Assembly (NCBI GenBank): GCA_001795385.1
Contig: MGOU01000033.1
Coordinates: 1-57,752 of the forward strand
Direction: 5' to 3'
Length of the DNA: 57,752 nt
Source: Clostridiales bacterium GWD2_32_19
GTDB taxonomy: Bacteria; Bacillota; Clostridia; Lachnospirales; UBA12420
The notes beneath the pieces were generated by a model. It did not search any database. It was not told the DNA's origin and saw nothing but the letters and a program-made list of their open reading frames with translations. Below, piece after piece: positions 49,206 to 57,752 of this stretch. The position numbers were made by a program, and so were the translations under genes. The stretch's first letter is position 1, and every line of letters begins with the position of its first letter.

Positions 49206-50039
49206 TTATTCTATAACTAATTCTTTATCTATTCCAAAATTAGGTTCACTCCATATCAACACAAGCTTATTATCTTTATTTATATAAAGCCTTAATTTAT
49301 TAATATTTTCAATTATTATTTTTTGTTTGTCCTTTAACTCTAACTTCTCTATTTCTTCATACTTCTTTCCATTTATCATACCATTATTATCTCTTGTATC
49401 TATTAAAATATTGTTTATAAATTTTTCAGTTTCCTTTCCACTGGTATCTCCTCCATACAAGTACTCTTTCTCATAAGCTTGTATAGCCATAACAAGTCTA
49501 TCATAATCATAATCATATAGTTTTAATAAATCCTCATTTGTAGCTCTTCTATCGTTTTCAATATCATATATTGTAAGTAATACTCCACCATATTCAACTC
49601 CATCACATCTACGAAGCACAGTAATTATATCTTTATCTTCAAACCACTCTACTTTTACATCAGAGCGATAATTACCTTCGCTTACTAGTAATTCTTTTTT
49701 AAGTTCATCTGTAAATTTAGCAAACTCTGAATTAATTTCTTTTGCTCCATCCTTATCTACATTTATAACTGGAGTTTCTATTAAAACACTGTGATTTTCT
49801 CCACCAAAGTCTTTACAAACAACATCTTCTTTTTGCACACTTACTATTTCTTTCACTTTTTCATTATCACTAGATACCTTTTTATTTTCACTAGATATTT
49901 TTTCATTGTTTTGTTCTACAGAAGGAACATTTGTGGTGATTTTATCATTATTTGCACAACCTGTTGATATTGCTACAACTGCTAATCCCATTAACGCTAA
50001 TGTCATAATACTTTTGTTAATTTGTAACCCTTTACTCAT
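49206..50039 (-). CDS. Lipoprotein with DUF3298-like C-terminal domain
   Basis: 277 aa. The signal peptide ends in the lipobox AISTGC (Cys28). A Ser/Lys/Glu-rich linker (NEKISSENKKVSSDNEKVKE) follows. Residues 80-275 (VLIETPVINVDKDGAKEINS; VLLTIYDIENDRRATNEDLL; IWSEPNFGIDKELVIE) resemble DUF4163/DUF3298 extracellular domains. Role unknown; it is exposed at the outer face of the membrane. It follows rlmH by only 15 bp. Confidence 0.7.
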   Translation of the reverse strand: MSKGLQINKSIMTLALMGLAVVAISTGCANNDKITTNVPSVEQNNEKISSENKKVSSDNEKVKEIVSVQKEDVVCKDFGGENHSVLIETPVINVDKDGAKEINSEFAKFTDELKKELLVSEGNYRSDVKVEWFEDKDIITVLRRCDGVEYGGVLLTIYDIENDRRATNEDLLKLYDYDYDRLVMAIQAYEKEYLYGGDTSGKETEKFINNILIDTRDNNGMINGKKYEEIEKLELKDKQKIIIENINKLRLYINKDNKLVLIWSEPNFGIDKELVIE

Positions 50040-50054
50040 TTTGTCATCATCCTT

Positions 50055-50534
50055 TCACTTATGATACGGTTCACCTTTTATAATCCTAAAACTTCTATAA
50101 ATCTGCTCAACCAATATCAATTTCATCAGTTGATGTGGAAAAGTCATCCTCGAAAAGCTCAGATTATAGTCAGCCCTAGCTAGCACTTCTTTTGATATAC
50201 CTAGCGAACCACCTATTACAAATGCTAAATCACTTTTTCCCTGTACAGATAAATTTTCAACAAGTCCTGATAATTCTTCTGATGTTTTTTGTTGACCTTT
50301 TATTTCGAGTGCTATAACATACTGTTTATCTCTTATGTTTTTTAGTATTCTCTCGCCCTCTTTTTCTTTTACTCCTTCTTCTTCTTTTCCACTCATGCTC
50401 TCTGGCGCCTTCTCATCTGGTACTTCTACAAAATCAAGGCTACAGTATTTGCTCAGTCGCTTTGTATATTCACTTATTGCATCTTCAAAATATTTCTCTT
50501 TTATCCTACCAACTGATATTATTGTTATTTTCAT
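50055..50534 (-). CDS. rlmH: 23S rRNA pseudouridine-1915 N3-methyltransferase RlmH
   Basis: 159 aa SPOUT methyltransferase. It starts [20 protein letters not shown]; the C-terminal half has [10 protein letters not shown] (SAM knot) and [20 protein letters not shown], then [14 protein letters not shown], the conserved RlmH end. It modifies helix 69 of 23S rRNA. Its ATG overlaps the murA stop (ATGA). Confidence 0.96.
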   Translation of the reverse strand: MKITIISVGRIKEKYFEDAISEYTKRLSKYCSLDFVEVPDEKAPESMSGKEEEGVKEKEGERILKNIRDKQYVIALEIKGQQKTSEELSGLVENLSVQGKSDLAFVIGGSLGISKEVLARADYNLSFSRMTFPHQLMKLILVEQIYRSFRIIKGEPYHK

Positions 50535-51784
50535 TCATTTATCCTCTTTATATTCGCTCCAAGACCATTTAGTTTCTCTTCTATCTCTTCATACCCTCTA
50601 TCTATATGTTCTATTCCTGTTATTTCTGTTGTTCCTTCTGCTACAAGTCCGGCAAGTACAAGAGCTACTCCACCTCTTAAGTCAGGAGCAGTTACTTTTG
50701 CACCTGTAAGTTTATCTACTCCTTTTATAACTGCTACACTTCCTTCTGATTTTATATTCGCTCCCATTCTGTTTAACTCATCTGTATATCTAAATCGGTT
50801 TGCCCATATGGTTTCAGTTATCATACTAGTACCATTTGCTATAGATAAGAGTGCCCCCATCTGAGACTGCATGTCTGTTGGAAAACCTGGATATGGCAAG
50901 GTTTTTACGTTCATGCCTGTTAATTCACCGTTTCCCACTATCCTTATAGTATTTCCTATTTCTATTATTTCTACATTTGCCTCTTTTAGTTTCGCAGTTA
51001 TTGATTCCATATGTTTTGGATCTACATTTTTTATAGCTACATCACCTTTAGTTATAGCTGCCGCAATCATATATGTGCCTGCCTCGATTTGATCAGGTAT
51101 TACCACATGAGTACATCCACCTAGTTTTTCTACCCCTTCAATCACTATTACATCAGTTCCTGCTCCCTGTACTTTTGCACCCATTTTATTTAAAAAATCA
51201 GCTAAATCAACAACATGCGGTTCCTTTGCTGCATTCTCTATTATTGTTTCACCTTCAGCCAAAACTGCTGCGAGCATCGTATTTATAGTTGCACCTACAC
51301 TAACAACATCCAAATATATTTTAGTACCGACTAGCTTTTCTGCCTCAACTTTTATTATTCCATGTTCTATTTTTACCGTTGCACCCAATAATTCAAATGC
51401 TTTTATATGCTGATCTATAGGCCTACTCCCAAGATTACATCCACCAGGCAATGGTAACTCTGCTTTTTTATACTTTCCAAGCAATGCACCTATGAAATAA
51501 TATGATGCTCTCATTTTACTTACTTCATCAAAATCAAATTTATAATCATTTACTTGAGTATTGTTTACTCTTAAAACATCCCCTATAAATTCACACTTAA
51601 CACCCATCTTTTTTAATATATCCACAAGTAATCTAGTGTCACTTATATGAGGTAAATTTTTTATCTCAGTTTCATCACTCGCTAAAAGCACTGCAGGTAT
51701 TATAGCAACAGCTGCATTTTTACCACCATTTACATTTATTTCTCCTACAAGTCTTCTTCCACCCTCAATAATTAGTTTTTCCAA
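50531..51784 (-). CDS. murA: UDP-N-acetylglucosamine 1-carboxyvinyltransferase MurA
   Basis: 417 aa, normal length. [20 protein letters not shown] at the start carries the substrate Lys/Asn pair. [17 protein letters not shown] holds the catalytic Cys that fosfomycin alkylates. [16 protein letters not shown]-type sequence ([19 protein letters not shown]) and [16 protein letters not shown] also fit. It catalyses the first committed step of peptidoglycan precursor synthesis. The start codon is TTG with AAAGGA upstream. It is paired with rlmH. Confidence 0.96.
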   Translation of the reverse strand: MEKLIIEGGRRLVGEINVNGGKNAAVAIIPAVLLASDETEIKNLPHISDTRLLVDILKKMGVKCEFIGDVLRVNNTQVNDYKFDFDEVSKMRASYYFIGALLGKYKKAELPLPGGCNLGSRPIDQHIKAFELLGATVKIEHGIIKVEAEKLVGTKIYLDVVSVGATINTMLAAVLAEGETIIENAAKEPHVVDLADFLNKMGAKVQGAGTDVIVIEGVEKLGGCTHVVIPDQIEAGTYMIAAAITKGDVAIKNVDPKHMESITAKLKEANVEIIEIGNTIRIVGNGELTGMNVKTLPYPGFPTDMQSQMGALLSIANGTSMITETIWANRFRYTDELNRMGANIKSEGSVAVIKGVDKLTGAKVTAPDLRGGVALVLAGLVAEGTTEITGIEHIDRGYEEIEEKLNGLGANIKRINE

Positions 51785-51889
51785 TATTATTCATTCCTTT
51801 CTTATCGATATCTTATGCCCTGATATCTATTTTATTTTAATACAAATATATTATACATATTTTATATTAATTAGTAAAGTCAAACTACA

Positions 51890-51917
51890 ATAAAAAACGC
51901 AACATTTGTAAATTGCG
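51890..51917 (-). terminator. Terminator of murB
   Basis: On the minus strand CGCAA (51913-51917) and TTGCG (51898-51902) form a stem with extra A/T pairing inside, followed by TTTTTTATTG. It lies about 80 bp downstream of the murB stop. Confidence 0.65.
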
Positions 51918-51998
51918 GCTTTATTGTATGATATATTTGCCTGTTAATAAGATGTTCTAGTTATATTACGTTTTTCAATATTTGTCAACTACTTTATA

Positions 51999-52919
51999 TT
52001 ATTTTTCACATATGCCTAATTTTTTTATTTCTACTCCCAATCTCATTCCATATCCCTTTTGTAATTCATTATTCACATATTCAATAAGTTCTAATACATC
52101 AGTAGCCTTTGCATTACCAATATTAACAATAAAGTTAGCATGTTTTTCAGATACTTGTGCCCCTCCTATTGTATATCCTTTTAACCCTAAATCCTCTATC
52201 ATCTTCCCCGGATAGTAGCCATCAGGTCTTATAAATACGCTTCCCGCATTTGGCATATCAAGTGGTTGACCATTAATCCTATGAGTTTTTAGCCTTTCTC
52301 TTATTTCCTTTATCTCTTCTTTATTTCCTTTCATAAGTTTCATTTTAACTGACAACACAATATAATCTTTTTCCTGAACTATACTATGCCTATATGCAAA
52401 TTTCATTTCGTCATTATTTATTATACGGATTTCATTTTTCTCGTCTATTACCTCTACTTCTGTAACTACTTGCTTCATATCTCCACCATATGCCCCTGCA
52501 TTCATACATATAGCCCCACCAATAGTCCCAGGTATACCGCAAGCAAATTCAAGCCCTACCAAAGAGCTATCATAGGCTTTATATGACACGCTTATTAGTC
52601 CTGCACCTGCCTCTGCATATATTTCATCATCGTTTATTTCTATCTTTGATAAATTATCTCCTGTATTTATTACTACTCCTCTAAAACCATCATCTGCTAC
52701 TAGCACATTGCTTCCTTTACCTAAAATCACATGTTCCACATTATTTTCTCTACACACCTTAACACTATGAATCAATTCATCCTTATTTTGAGGTACTACA
52801 AATATATCTGCAGCTCCACCTATTTTGTATGTGGTATGTTTTGCTAATATCTCATCTATAAATATATTTCTTGTATCAATTCTTTCTTTTAATTGTTCTA
52901 TAATATCATTTTTATTCAT
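51999..52919 (-). CDS. murB: UDP-N-acetylenolpyruvoylglucosamine reductase MurB
   Basis: 306 aa flavoenzyme. FAD-binding: LGKGSNVLVADDGFRGVVI and FACGIPGTIGGAICMNAGAY; substrate and catalysis: FAYRHS and NAGSVFIRPDG (catalytic Ser). The C-terminal section has KHANFIVNIGNA. It reduces the MurA product to UDP-MurNAc. AAAGGA precedes the ATG. The gene is close to murA but has its own terminator. Confidence 0.96.
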   Translation of the reverse strand: MNKNDIIEQLKERIDTRNIFIDEILAKHTTYKIGGAADIFVVPQNKDELIHSVKVCRENNVEHVILGKGSNVLVADDGFRGVVINTGDNLSKIEINDDEIYAEAGAGLISVSYKAYDSSLVGLEFACGIPGTIGGAICMNAGAYGGDMKQVVTEVEVIDEKNEIRIINNDEMKFAYRHSIVQEKDYIVLSVKMKLMKGNKEEIKEIRERLKTHRINGQPLDMPNAGSVFIRPDGYYPGKMIEDLGLKGYTIGGAQVSEKHANFIVNIGNAKATDVLELIEYVNNELQKGYGMRLGVEIKKLGICEK

Positions 52920-53006
52920 GGTCTCTTCCTTTCTGCTACTGTTATAATTTTATATTTATTATATTAAAGCTTCCTTTTAAATATGAACAGATTAAGCATC
53001 AGATAT

Positions 53007-53948
53007 TTATTTAAATCTATATAATTCTGCTGCGCCTATTATCCCCGCATCATTTCCTAGTTCTGCTATCCTTATTTTCGTGTCACCTAGAGGAAATATA
53101 CACTTTTTCATTTGAAATTCTATTTCTTCTAAAAGTGGATTTAACAACTTTTCTTTTACAGCTGTTATTCCCCCACCTATCGATATTACATCTGGCTCTA
53201 GAATTTCAAATAAATTTATGATTCCAACAGCTATATAACTTAAATGTTCTTTAAAAGATTTCTGTGCAAAATCATCCCCCATATCTATCGCATTGAAAAT
53301 TACTTTTGCATTTAATTCATCTGGGTTACCATTAATCAGTTCATATATCTTAGAAGTTTTATTTTGCACCAGATTCTCTATTATTCTTTTTTCCCACGCA
53401 TGAGTTGAAGCATATGCTTCGTAGCAGCCACGTCTTCCACAGCCACATTGTTTTCCATCCATAACTATTACTTGATGCCCTAGCTCTCCAGCTCCACCAT
53501 TTATTCCTTTATACAGTTCGCCACCTATTATTATTCCACCACCCACTCCTGTCCCAAGTGTAATGAATACAGAATTTCTTGTGCCTTTTAGACTACCATG
53601 AACATACTCAGCAACTGCCGCACAATTCGCATCATTATCAACATATATTGGTATTTCCGTGTATTTATATAATTCTTTAGCCAAATCTATGTCTGAAAAA
53701 TATATGTTGGGAGCATTTAATATGACTCCTTTCATATTTACCTTTCCTGGAAATCCTATACCTATAGAATTAATCCCCTCGTAGTCATGTATTATCTTTT
53801 GCAACTCTTCTCCAATATTCTTTATCTGCTCTTCACTATTTATTTTAGCATTATTATATATCTGAGTTCTGTGAACTATATTTCCGTTTTCATCAACAAC
53901 ACCAAAGGCAATCTTACTCCCACCAATGTCAATACCTATGTTATACAT
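53007..53948 (-). CDS. ROK-family sugar kinase (glucokinase-like)
   Basis: 313 aa. MYNIGIDIGGSKIAFGVVDE (phosphate loop), VDNDANCAAVAEY (catalytic Asp), ITLGTGVGGGIIIGG, the GAGELGHQ His and the zinc motif CGCGRRGCYEAYAS. No N-terminal helix-turn-helix, so it is a kinase rather than a ROK repressor. It probably phosphorylates glucose or N-acetyl sugars; the substrate cannot be fixed from sequence. Confidence 0.9.
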   Translation of the reverse strand: MYNIGIDIGGSKIAFGVVDENGNIVHRTQIYNNAKINSEEQIKNIGEELQKIIHDYEGINSIGIGFPGKVNMKGVILNAPNIYFSDIDLAKELYKYTEIPIYVDNDANCAAVAEYVHGSLKGTRNSVFITLGTGVGGGIIIGGELYKGINGGAGELGHQVIVMDGKQCGCGRRGCYEAYASTHAWEKRIIENLVQNKTSKIYELINGNPDELNAKVIFNAIDMGDDFAQKSFKEHLSYIAVGIINLFEILEPDVISIGGGITAVKEKLLNPLLEEIEFQMKKCIFPLGDTKIRIAELGNDAGIIGAAELYRFK

Positions 53949-54031
53949 ATTTCCACTCTCCTATCTCTACTATTAATTACTTCCCTATTTTACACTTCTT
54001 TATTTTAAAAATCAAGAATAATTTTTCATTC

Positions 54032-54060
54032 TTGCATTTTGGGGATATTTTTGATATAAT
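54032..54060 (+). promoter_or_regulatory. Promoter of argS
   Basis: TTGCAT (54032-54037), 17-bp spacer, TATAAT (54055-54060) with the extended TG element two bases upstream. It lies immediately before repeat copy D, so the repeat would be transcribed as part of a 5' UTR of about 200 nt. Confidence 0.75.
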
Positions 54061-54069
54061 CATTTAAAT

Positions 54070-54233
54070 GAATCTCCCGTTACAAGCCGACTGGGTATCA
54101 CGTTGTCATTGCGAGCGTTTTTTTGCGAAGCAATCTCATCTTTCAAAAACGAGATTGCTCCGTCGAAAGAACCTCCTCGCAATGACAAGAACGCGACAAG
54201 CCTACGGGGAATTAAACCCATAGAGATTAAAAT
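54070..54233. repeat. Dispersed hairpin repeat, copy D, inside the argS 5' UTR
   Basis: It is nearly identical to copy A over its whole length, with a few substitutions (for example CTGGGTATCACG). The nested hairpin TTGTCATTGCGAG...CTCGCAATGACAAG lies between the argS promoter and its ribosome site (AAAGGA at about 54252). Confidence 0.9.
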
Positions 54234-54266
54234 ATAATTTTACTCATCACGAAAGGATTTGATACA

Positions 54267-55952
54267 ATGAATTTTAAAGAAAATATTGCAAACCTACTTG
54301 CTGAAAACATAAAGGATATATCTTATGAAGAAATACTATTAAGCATCGAAATACCTCCCGACTCAAGCAAAGGCGATTTTGCTTTTCCGTGTTTTAGACT
54401 TTCTAAAGCATTAAAAAAAGCTCCCAATATTATAGCCACGGAACTTTCTCAGAGCATGATAAAACCAGACTATATAGAAAAAATCGAGACTGTGGCGGGA
54501 TACTTGAATTTTTTTGTGGGCAGAGCTAATTATGTAAAGAATATATTAGAAGGCAACTACTTAGATATTACAAAAACTGGTAACAAACAAGTAATATTAA
54601 TAGATTATGCTTCTTTAAATATTGCCAAACCATTTCATATTGGACATATAAAAAATGTTGTTGTTGGCGATTCTTTATATAGAATATTTAAATTTTTAGG
54701 ATATAATTGTATCGGAATAAATCATTTAGGAGATTGGGGTACTCAGTTCGGTAAACTTATTGTTGCATATAGGAAATGGGGTAATAAAGAAGAAGTAGAA
54801 AACAAAGGAATAGTAGAACTTCTTAGATTATATATTAAATTCCATGACGAAGCAGAAAAAGATCCTACTTTAAATGATCAAGGACGAGAATGGTTCTCAA
54901 AAATTGAGAAAGGTGATAAAGAGGCAATAGACATATGGAATTGGTTTAAAGATATTAGCCTTGATTATTTTAATATGCTATGTGATAAACTAGATATACA
55001 TATGGACTATTTTATAGGTGAAAGTTTTTATATGGATAAGCTTTCTAGTTTAATTGATACTTTATCTTCTAAAGGAATTCTAACTGAAAGCGAAGGCGCG
55101 CAAATAATATCACTTGATGAATATAACCTTCCACCTTGTCTAGTTTTAAAGAAAGATGGTAGTAGTCTTTATGCAACACGTGACTTAGCAGCTGCAATAT
55201 ACAGGAAAAATGAATTTAACTTTGATAAATGTATATATATAACTGCTTCAGAGCAAAAACTCCATTTTAATCAGGTTTTCAAATCATTAGAGAAAGCCGG
55301 CTATACTTGGGCGAATAAACTTATTCACATTGCCCATGGATTAGTAAACTTAGAATCTGGCAAAATTTCTACTAGAAATGGAAATATAATTACTTTAGAA
55401 GAATGGATTGACGAAGCTACAGAAAAGACATTGAAAATCATAGAAGAAAAAAATCCAGCTCTTTCTAATAAGTTAAAAGTTGCAGAACAAGTTGGAATAG
55501 GTGCAATAATTTTCAGTAACTTATTTTATAATAGTGGAAAAGATGTTACATTCAGCTGGGAAACTGCTCTTCGCTTTGACGGTGAAACAGGCCCTTATGT
55601 ACAATATACTCATTCAAGATGCTGTAGCTTAATGCGAAAGAATGAAGCAGATATAGATGTATCCCATGTAGATTTCTCTCTTCTAATAGACGATACTTCA
55701 TTTGAGCTTGTAAAGCTAATATCAAGTTTTCCAGATTCAATAATATCTTCAGCAGAAAAGTACGAACCTATGTACATAGCAAGACACTTAATTGAAATAT
55801 GTAAAGCATTTAATAAATTTTATAATGAATATGCTATATTAGTAGACGATGCCAAAGTTAAAAACACTCGACTTTACTTAGTAAATGCAGTCAGAAATGT
55901 ACTTAGAGAAGGCTTAAACCTTCTATGTATAAAGGCACCAGAAGAGATGTAG
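54267..55952 (+). CDS. argS: Arginyl-tRNA synthetase
   Basis: 561 aa class Ia synthetase. An N-terminal Add-1 domain (1-100) is followed by the HIGH motif in LNIAKPFHIGHIKNVV and INHLGDWGTQFGKL. The KMSKS equivalent is KISTRNG, usual for ArgS. The C-terminal anticodon-binding DALR domain contains RFDGETGPYVQYTHSRCCSL. It charges tRNA-Arg. It has its own promoter and a bidirectional terminator before the converging cysS. Confidence 0.96.
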   Translation: MNFKENIANLLAENIKDISYEEILLSIEIPPDSSKGDFAFPCFRLSKALKKAPNIIATELSQSMIKPDYIEKIETVAGYLNFFVGRANYVKNILEGNYLDITKTGNKQVILIDYASLNIAKPFHIGHIKNVVVGDSLYRIFKFLGYNCIGINHLGDWGTQFGKLIVAYRKWGNKEEVENKGIVELLRLYIKFHDEAEKDPTLNDQGREWFSKIEKGDKEAIDIWNWFKDISLDYFNMLCDKLDIHMDYFIGESFYMDKLSSLIDTLSSKGILTESEGAQIISLDEYNLPPCLVLKKDGSSLYATRDLAAAIYRKNEFNFDKCIYITASEQKLHFNQVFKSLEKAGYTWANKLIHIAHGLVNLESGKISTRNGNIITLEEWIDEATEKTLKIIEEKNPALSNKLKVAEQVGIGAIIFSNLFYNSGKDVTFSWETALRFDGETGPYVQYTHSRCCSLMRKNEADIDVSHVDFSLLIDDTSFELVKLISSFPDSIISSAEKYEPMYIARHLIEICKAFNKFYNEYAILVDDAKVKNTRLYLVNAVRNVLREGLNLLCIKAPEEM

Positions 55953-55995
55953 TTTCAAAAACAGTCCCCTTACCCTATACAAAGGGAGGGGACAC

Positions 55996-56029
55996 AAAAA
56001 AAAGAAGTCCTTTCGGACTTCTTTTTTTT
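55996..56029. terminator. Bidirectional terminator between argS and cysS
   Basis: AAGAAGTCC / GGACTTCTT with a TTTC loop is flanked by eight A and eight T residues, giving a T-tract on both strands. argS (plus) and cysS (minus) converge on it. Confidence 0.92.
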
Positions 56030-56191
56030 GTGGTGATCGTTTACTATACACACACAATACTAAAGATAATAAGTTTGGCTTTTAAGTGGCATAATCATAA
56101 TATAACAATTTTCGACATTTGTCAACGGTATTTACATATTTTTTTATTTTTTTTATTATTTTTTATTGTTTTTAATAAATATTTTGTATTA

Positions 56192-57601
56192 CTACCTAAC
56201 CTTTTCCCACATACTTCCTTCTTTAGTATCTTTTATCTCTATATTCATATTAGATAGTTCTTCTCTTATATTATCTGCTAATACATAATCCTTATTTGCC
56301 TTTGCTTCATTTCTTTTCTCAATTAAACTTTCTATGACAATCCTCTCTTCATCAGAAACTTCTTTTTCCTCTAATATTAACAAGTCCAGAGATAATACCT
56401 TATCCATTTCATTTATCAAATAAATTTTTTCTGCGCTATTTAAAGTTTCATCTTTTATAACATCAAATACCAATGTAACTGTATTTGCGGTATTTAAATC
56501 ATCTGCTATGTAATTTTTAAATTTACCTATGTATTCTTTAATATTTTCACTTTTTACATTTTCAGTCAATGCATCTTCTAATATTTCTTGTATTTTTGTT
56601 TTTAGTTTTGTTAACGCAACTCTCGCTCCATCCAAAGCTTCGTATGAAAATACTAGCTGCTTTCTATAGTGAGATTGTAGTACTAAAAATCTATAATCTA
56701 GCCCGCTATAGCCTTTATTCTCTATTAGCTCTACAGTCAAGAATTCACCTTTTGATTTACTCATTTTACCTGTTTGGTCATTTAAGTGTCCCGAATGCAT
56801 CCAATAGTTAACCCATTTGTGTCCCCAGTAAGTCTCTGACTGTGCTATCTCATTCGTGTGGTGCGGAAAGATATTATCAACCCCTCCACAATGTATATCT
56901 ATATACTCACCCAAAAACTTATTTGCAATAGCTGAACACTCTATATGCCAACCTGGATAACCTACACCCCATGGTGAATCCCACTTTAACTCTTGGTTGT
57001 CAAACTTTGATTTTGTGAACCAAAGTCCAAAATCAAGTGGATTTTTCTTAAATTTGTCTTCTTCTATGTCATCTCTTACTGCCACTTGCAAGTCTTCCAC
57101 TTTTTGATTTGTTAATTTTGTATATTCTTCAAGCTTTGATATATCAAAATAAACATTCCCATTTGAGAAATATGTGTATCCCTTTTGCTCAAGAACTCCT
57201 ATCATCTCTATATATTCATCTACCATGTCCGTAGCCTTAGCTATGTTATCTGGTTTTCTTATGTTTAGTTTTTCACAATCTGCAAAAAAAGCTTGAGTAT
57301 ACATCTCAGCTATCTCTAGAATAGTTTTCTTTTCTCGCTTTGCACCCTTTAGCATCTTATCCTCACCCGTATCTGCATCTGAATCCATATGTCCTACATC
57401 AGTTATATTCATAGCTCTAGTCACTTCATATCCTAGATACTTTAGACTTTTCTCAAGTATATCCTCAAATATATAAGTACGCAAATTCCCTATATGAGCA
57501 TAATGATACACCGTAGGTCCGCAAGTATACAACTTCACCTTGCCCTCTTCTATCGGAACAAACTCCTCTATATTTCGTGTTAATGTATTATACAATCTCA
57601 T
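56192..57601 (-). CDS. cysS: Cysteinyl-tRNA synthetase
   Basis: 469 aa class Ia synthetase. The zinc ligand Cys and HIGH region are in YTCGPTVYHYAHIGNLR. WHIECSAIANKFLG and GGVDNIFPHHTNEIAQSE hold the other zinc ligands, and GKMSKSKGEF is the KMSKS loop. The C-terminal DALR-like domain is present (ADDLNTANTVTLVFDVI). It charges tRNA-Cys. AAGGAG precedes the ATG; a 7-bp tandem array lies directly upstream. Confidence 0.97.
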   Translation of the reverse strand: MRLYNTLTRNIEEFVPIEEGKVKLYTCGPTVYHYAHIGNLRTYIFEDILEKSLKYLGYEVTRAMNITDVGHMDSDADTGEDKMLKGAKREKKTILEIAEMYTQAFFADCEKLNIRKPDNIAKATDMVDEYIEMIGVLEQKGYTYFSNGNVYFDISKLEEYTKLTNQKVEDLQVAVRDDIEEDKFKKNPLDFGLWFTKSKFDNQELKWDSPWGVGYPGWHIECSAIANKFLGEYIDIHCGGVDNIFPHHTNEIAQSETYWGHKWVNYWMHSGHLNDQTGKMSKSKGEFLTVELIENKGYSGLDYRFLVLQSHYRKQLVFSYEALDGARVALTKLKTKIQEILEDALTENVKSENIKEYIGKFKNYIADDLNTANTVTLVFDVIKDETLNSAEKIYLINEMDKVLSLDLLILEEKEVSDEERIVIESLIEKRNEAKANKDYVLADNIREELSNMNIEIKDTKEGSMWEKVR

Positions 57602-57616
57602 ACTCTCACTCCTTCA

Positions 57617-57752
57617 TATCTTTCATCTTTCATCTTTCATCTTTCATCTTTTATCCTTTATCCTTTATCTTTTATCTTTTATCTTTTATCTTTTATCTTT
57701 TATCTTTTATCTTTTATCTTTTATCTTTTATCTTTTATCTTTTATCTTTTAT
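57617..57752. repeat. 7-bp tandem repeat array upstream of cysS, running off the window
   Basis: About 19 heptads on the plus strand: first CTTTCAT units, then CCTTTAT, then uniform CTTTTAT units to the end. The purest copies are farthest from cysS. It lies 16 bp upstream of the cysS start codon, within its expected 5' region. Confidence 0.93.

Noticed and set aside
57617-57752. CRISPR-like array at the right edge
   Set aside because: The repeats are contiguous 7-mers with no spacers, so this is a simple tandem repeat.

Overview
The window is AT-rich Gram-positive DNA with strong AGGAGG-type ribosome binding sites, TTG starts and sigma-A-like promoters. A mreB-mreC-mreD-PBP2-minC cluster, Flp/Tad pilus genes without an outer-membrane secretin, MurA/MurB, and a fused 2-hydroxyacyl-CoA dehydratase activase together point to an anaerobic Clostridia bacterium (Lachnospirales-like; inference). 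Most genes lie on the minus strand. I found no rRNA, tRNA or CRISPR array.

Layout. 1-5500 is an accessory region: a tandemly duplicated IS200-type (REP-associated) transposase end, a decayed MazG-like gene, a three-gene Gabija-like defence cassette (OLD/TOPRIM nuclease, compact UvrD-like helicase, and an extra PD-(D/E)XK-like protein), short repeats resembling the 3' end of rlmD, a perfect 44-bp palindrome and a nucleotidyltransferase-fold gene. 5534-9838 is a giant CoA-dehydratase activase-type protein. 9947-10763 is a REP-associated tyrosine transposase with its 27-bp REP-like repeats. 10771-26971 is a 16-kb pilus region with two complete and different sets of Tad motor/platform genes (TadZ-CpaF-TadB-TadC twice). 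One set is linked to the Flp pilin and pseudopilins; the other sits behind an FHA protein, a Ser/Thr kinase fused to a P-loop domain, and a CpaB-like protein. 27355-38000 holds PBP1A, a GAF/PAS sensor and the elongasome operon mreB-mreC-mreD-PBP2-minC, in which minD and minE do not follow minC. 38468-43088 has a PrcB-like lipoprotein, a DEAD-box helicase with a long structured leader, and an ABC-F protein behind a possible attenuator.

The most striking element is a diversity-generating retroelement (DGR) at 43262-46354. A 130-bp template repeat and the 3' end of a 520-aa gene differ at 23 positions, and every difference falls on a template adenine (coding strand). The variable protein has a type IV prepilin N-terminus and a C-type-lectin/FGE-like C-terminus, so it looks like a diversified pseudopilin adhesin. 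Its reverse transcriptase is interrupted by one in-frame TAG, and its avd partner has lost its middle and changed frame. The system therefore appears to have diversified its target and then decayed, unless TAG is read through.

46805-57601 is housekeeping: RecD2, a lipoprotein, RlmH, MurA, MurB, a ROK kinase, ArgS and CysS. Four same-orientation copies of a dispersed hairpin repeat (about 130-225 bp, core TGTCATTGCGAG) and several 7-bp tandem repeats occupy the intergenic gaps. One hairpin copy lies inside the predicted 5' UTR of argS, and a long 7-bp array upstream of cysS runs off the right edge.
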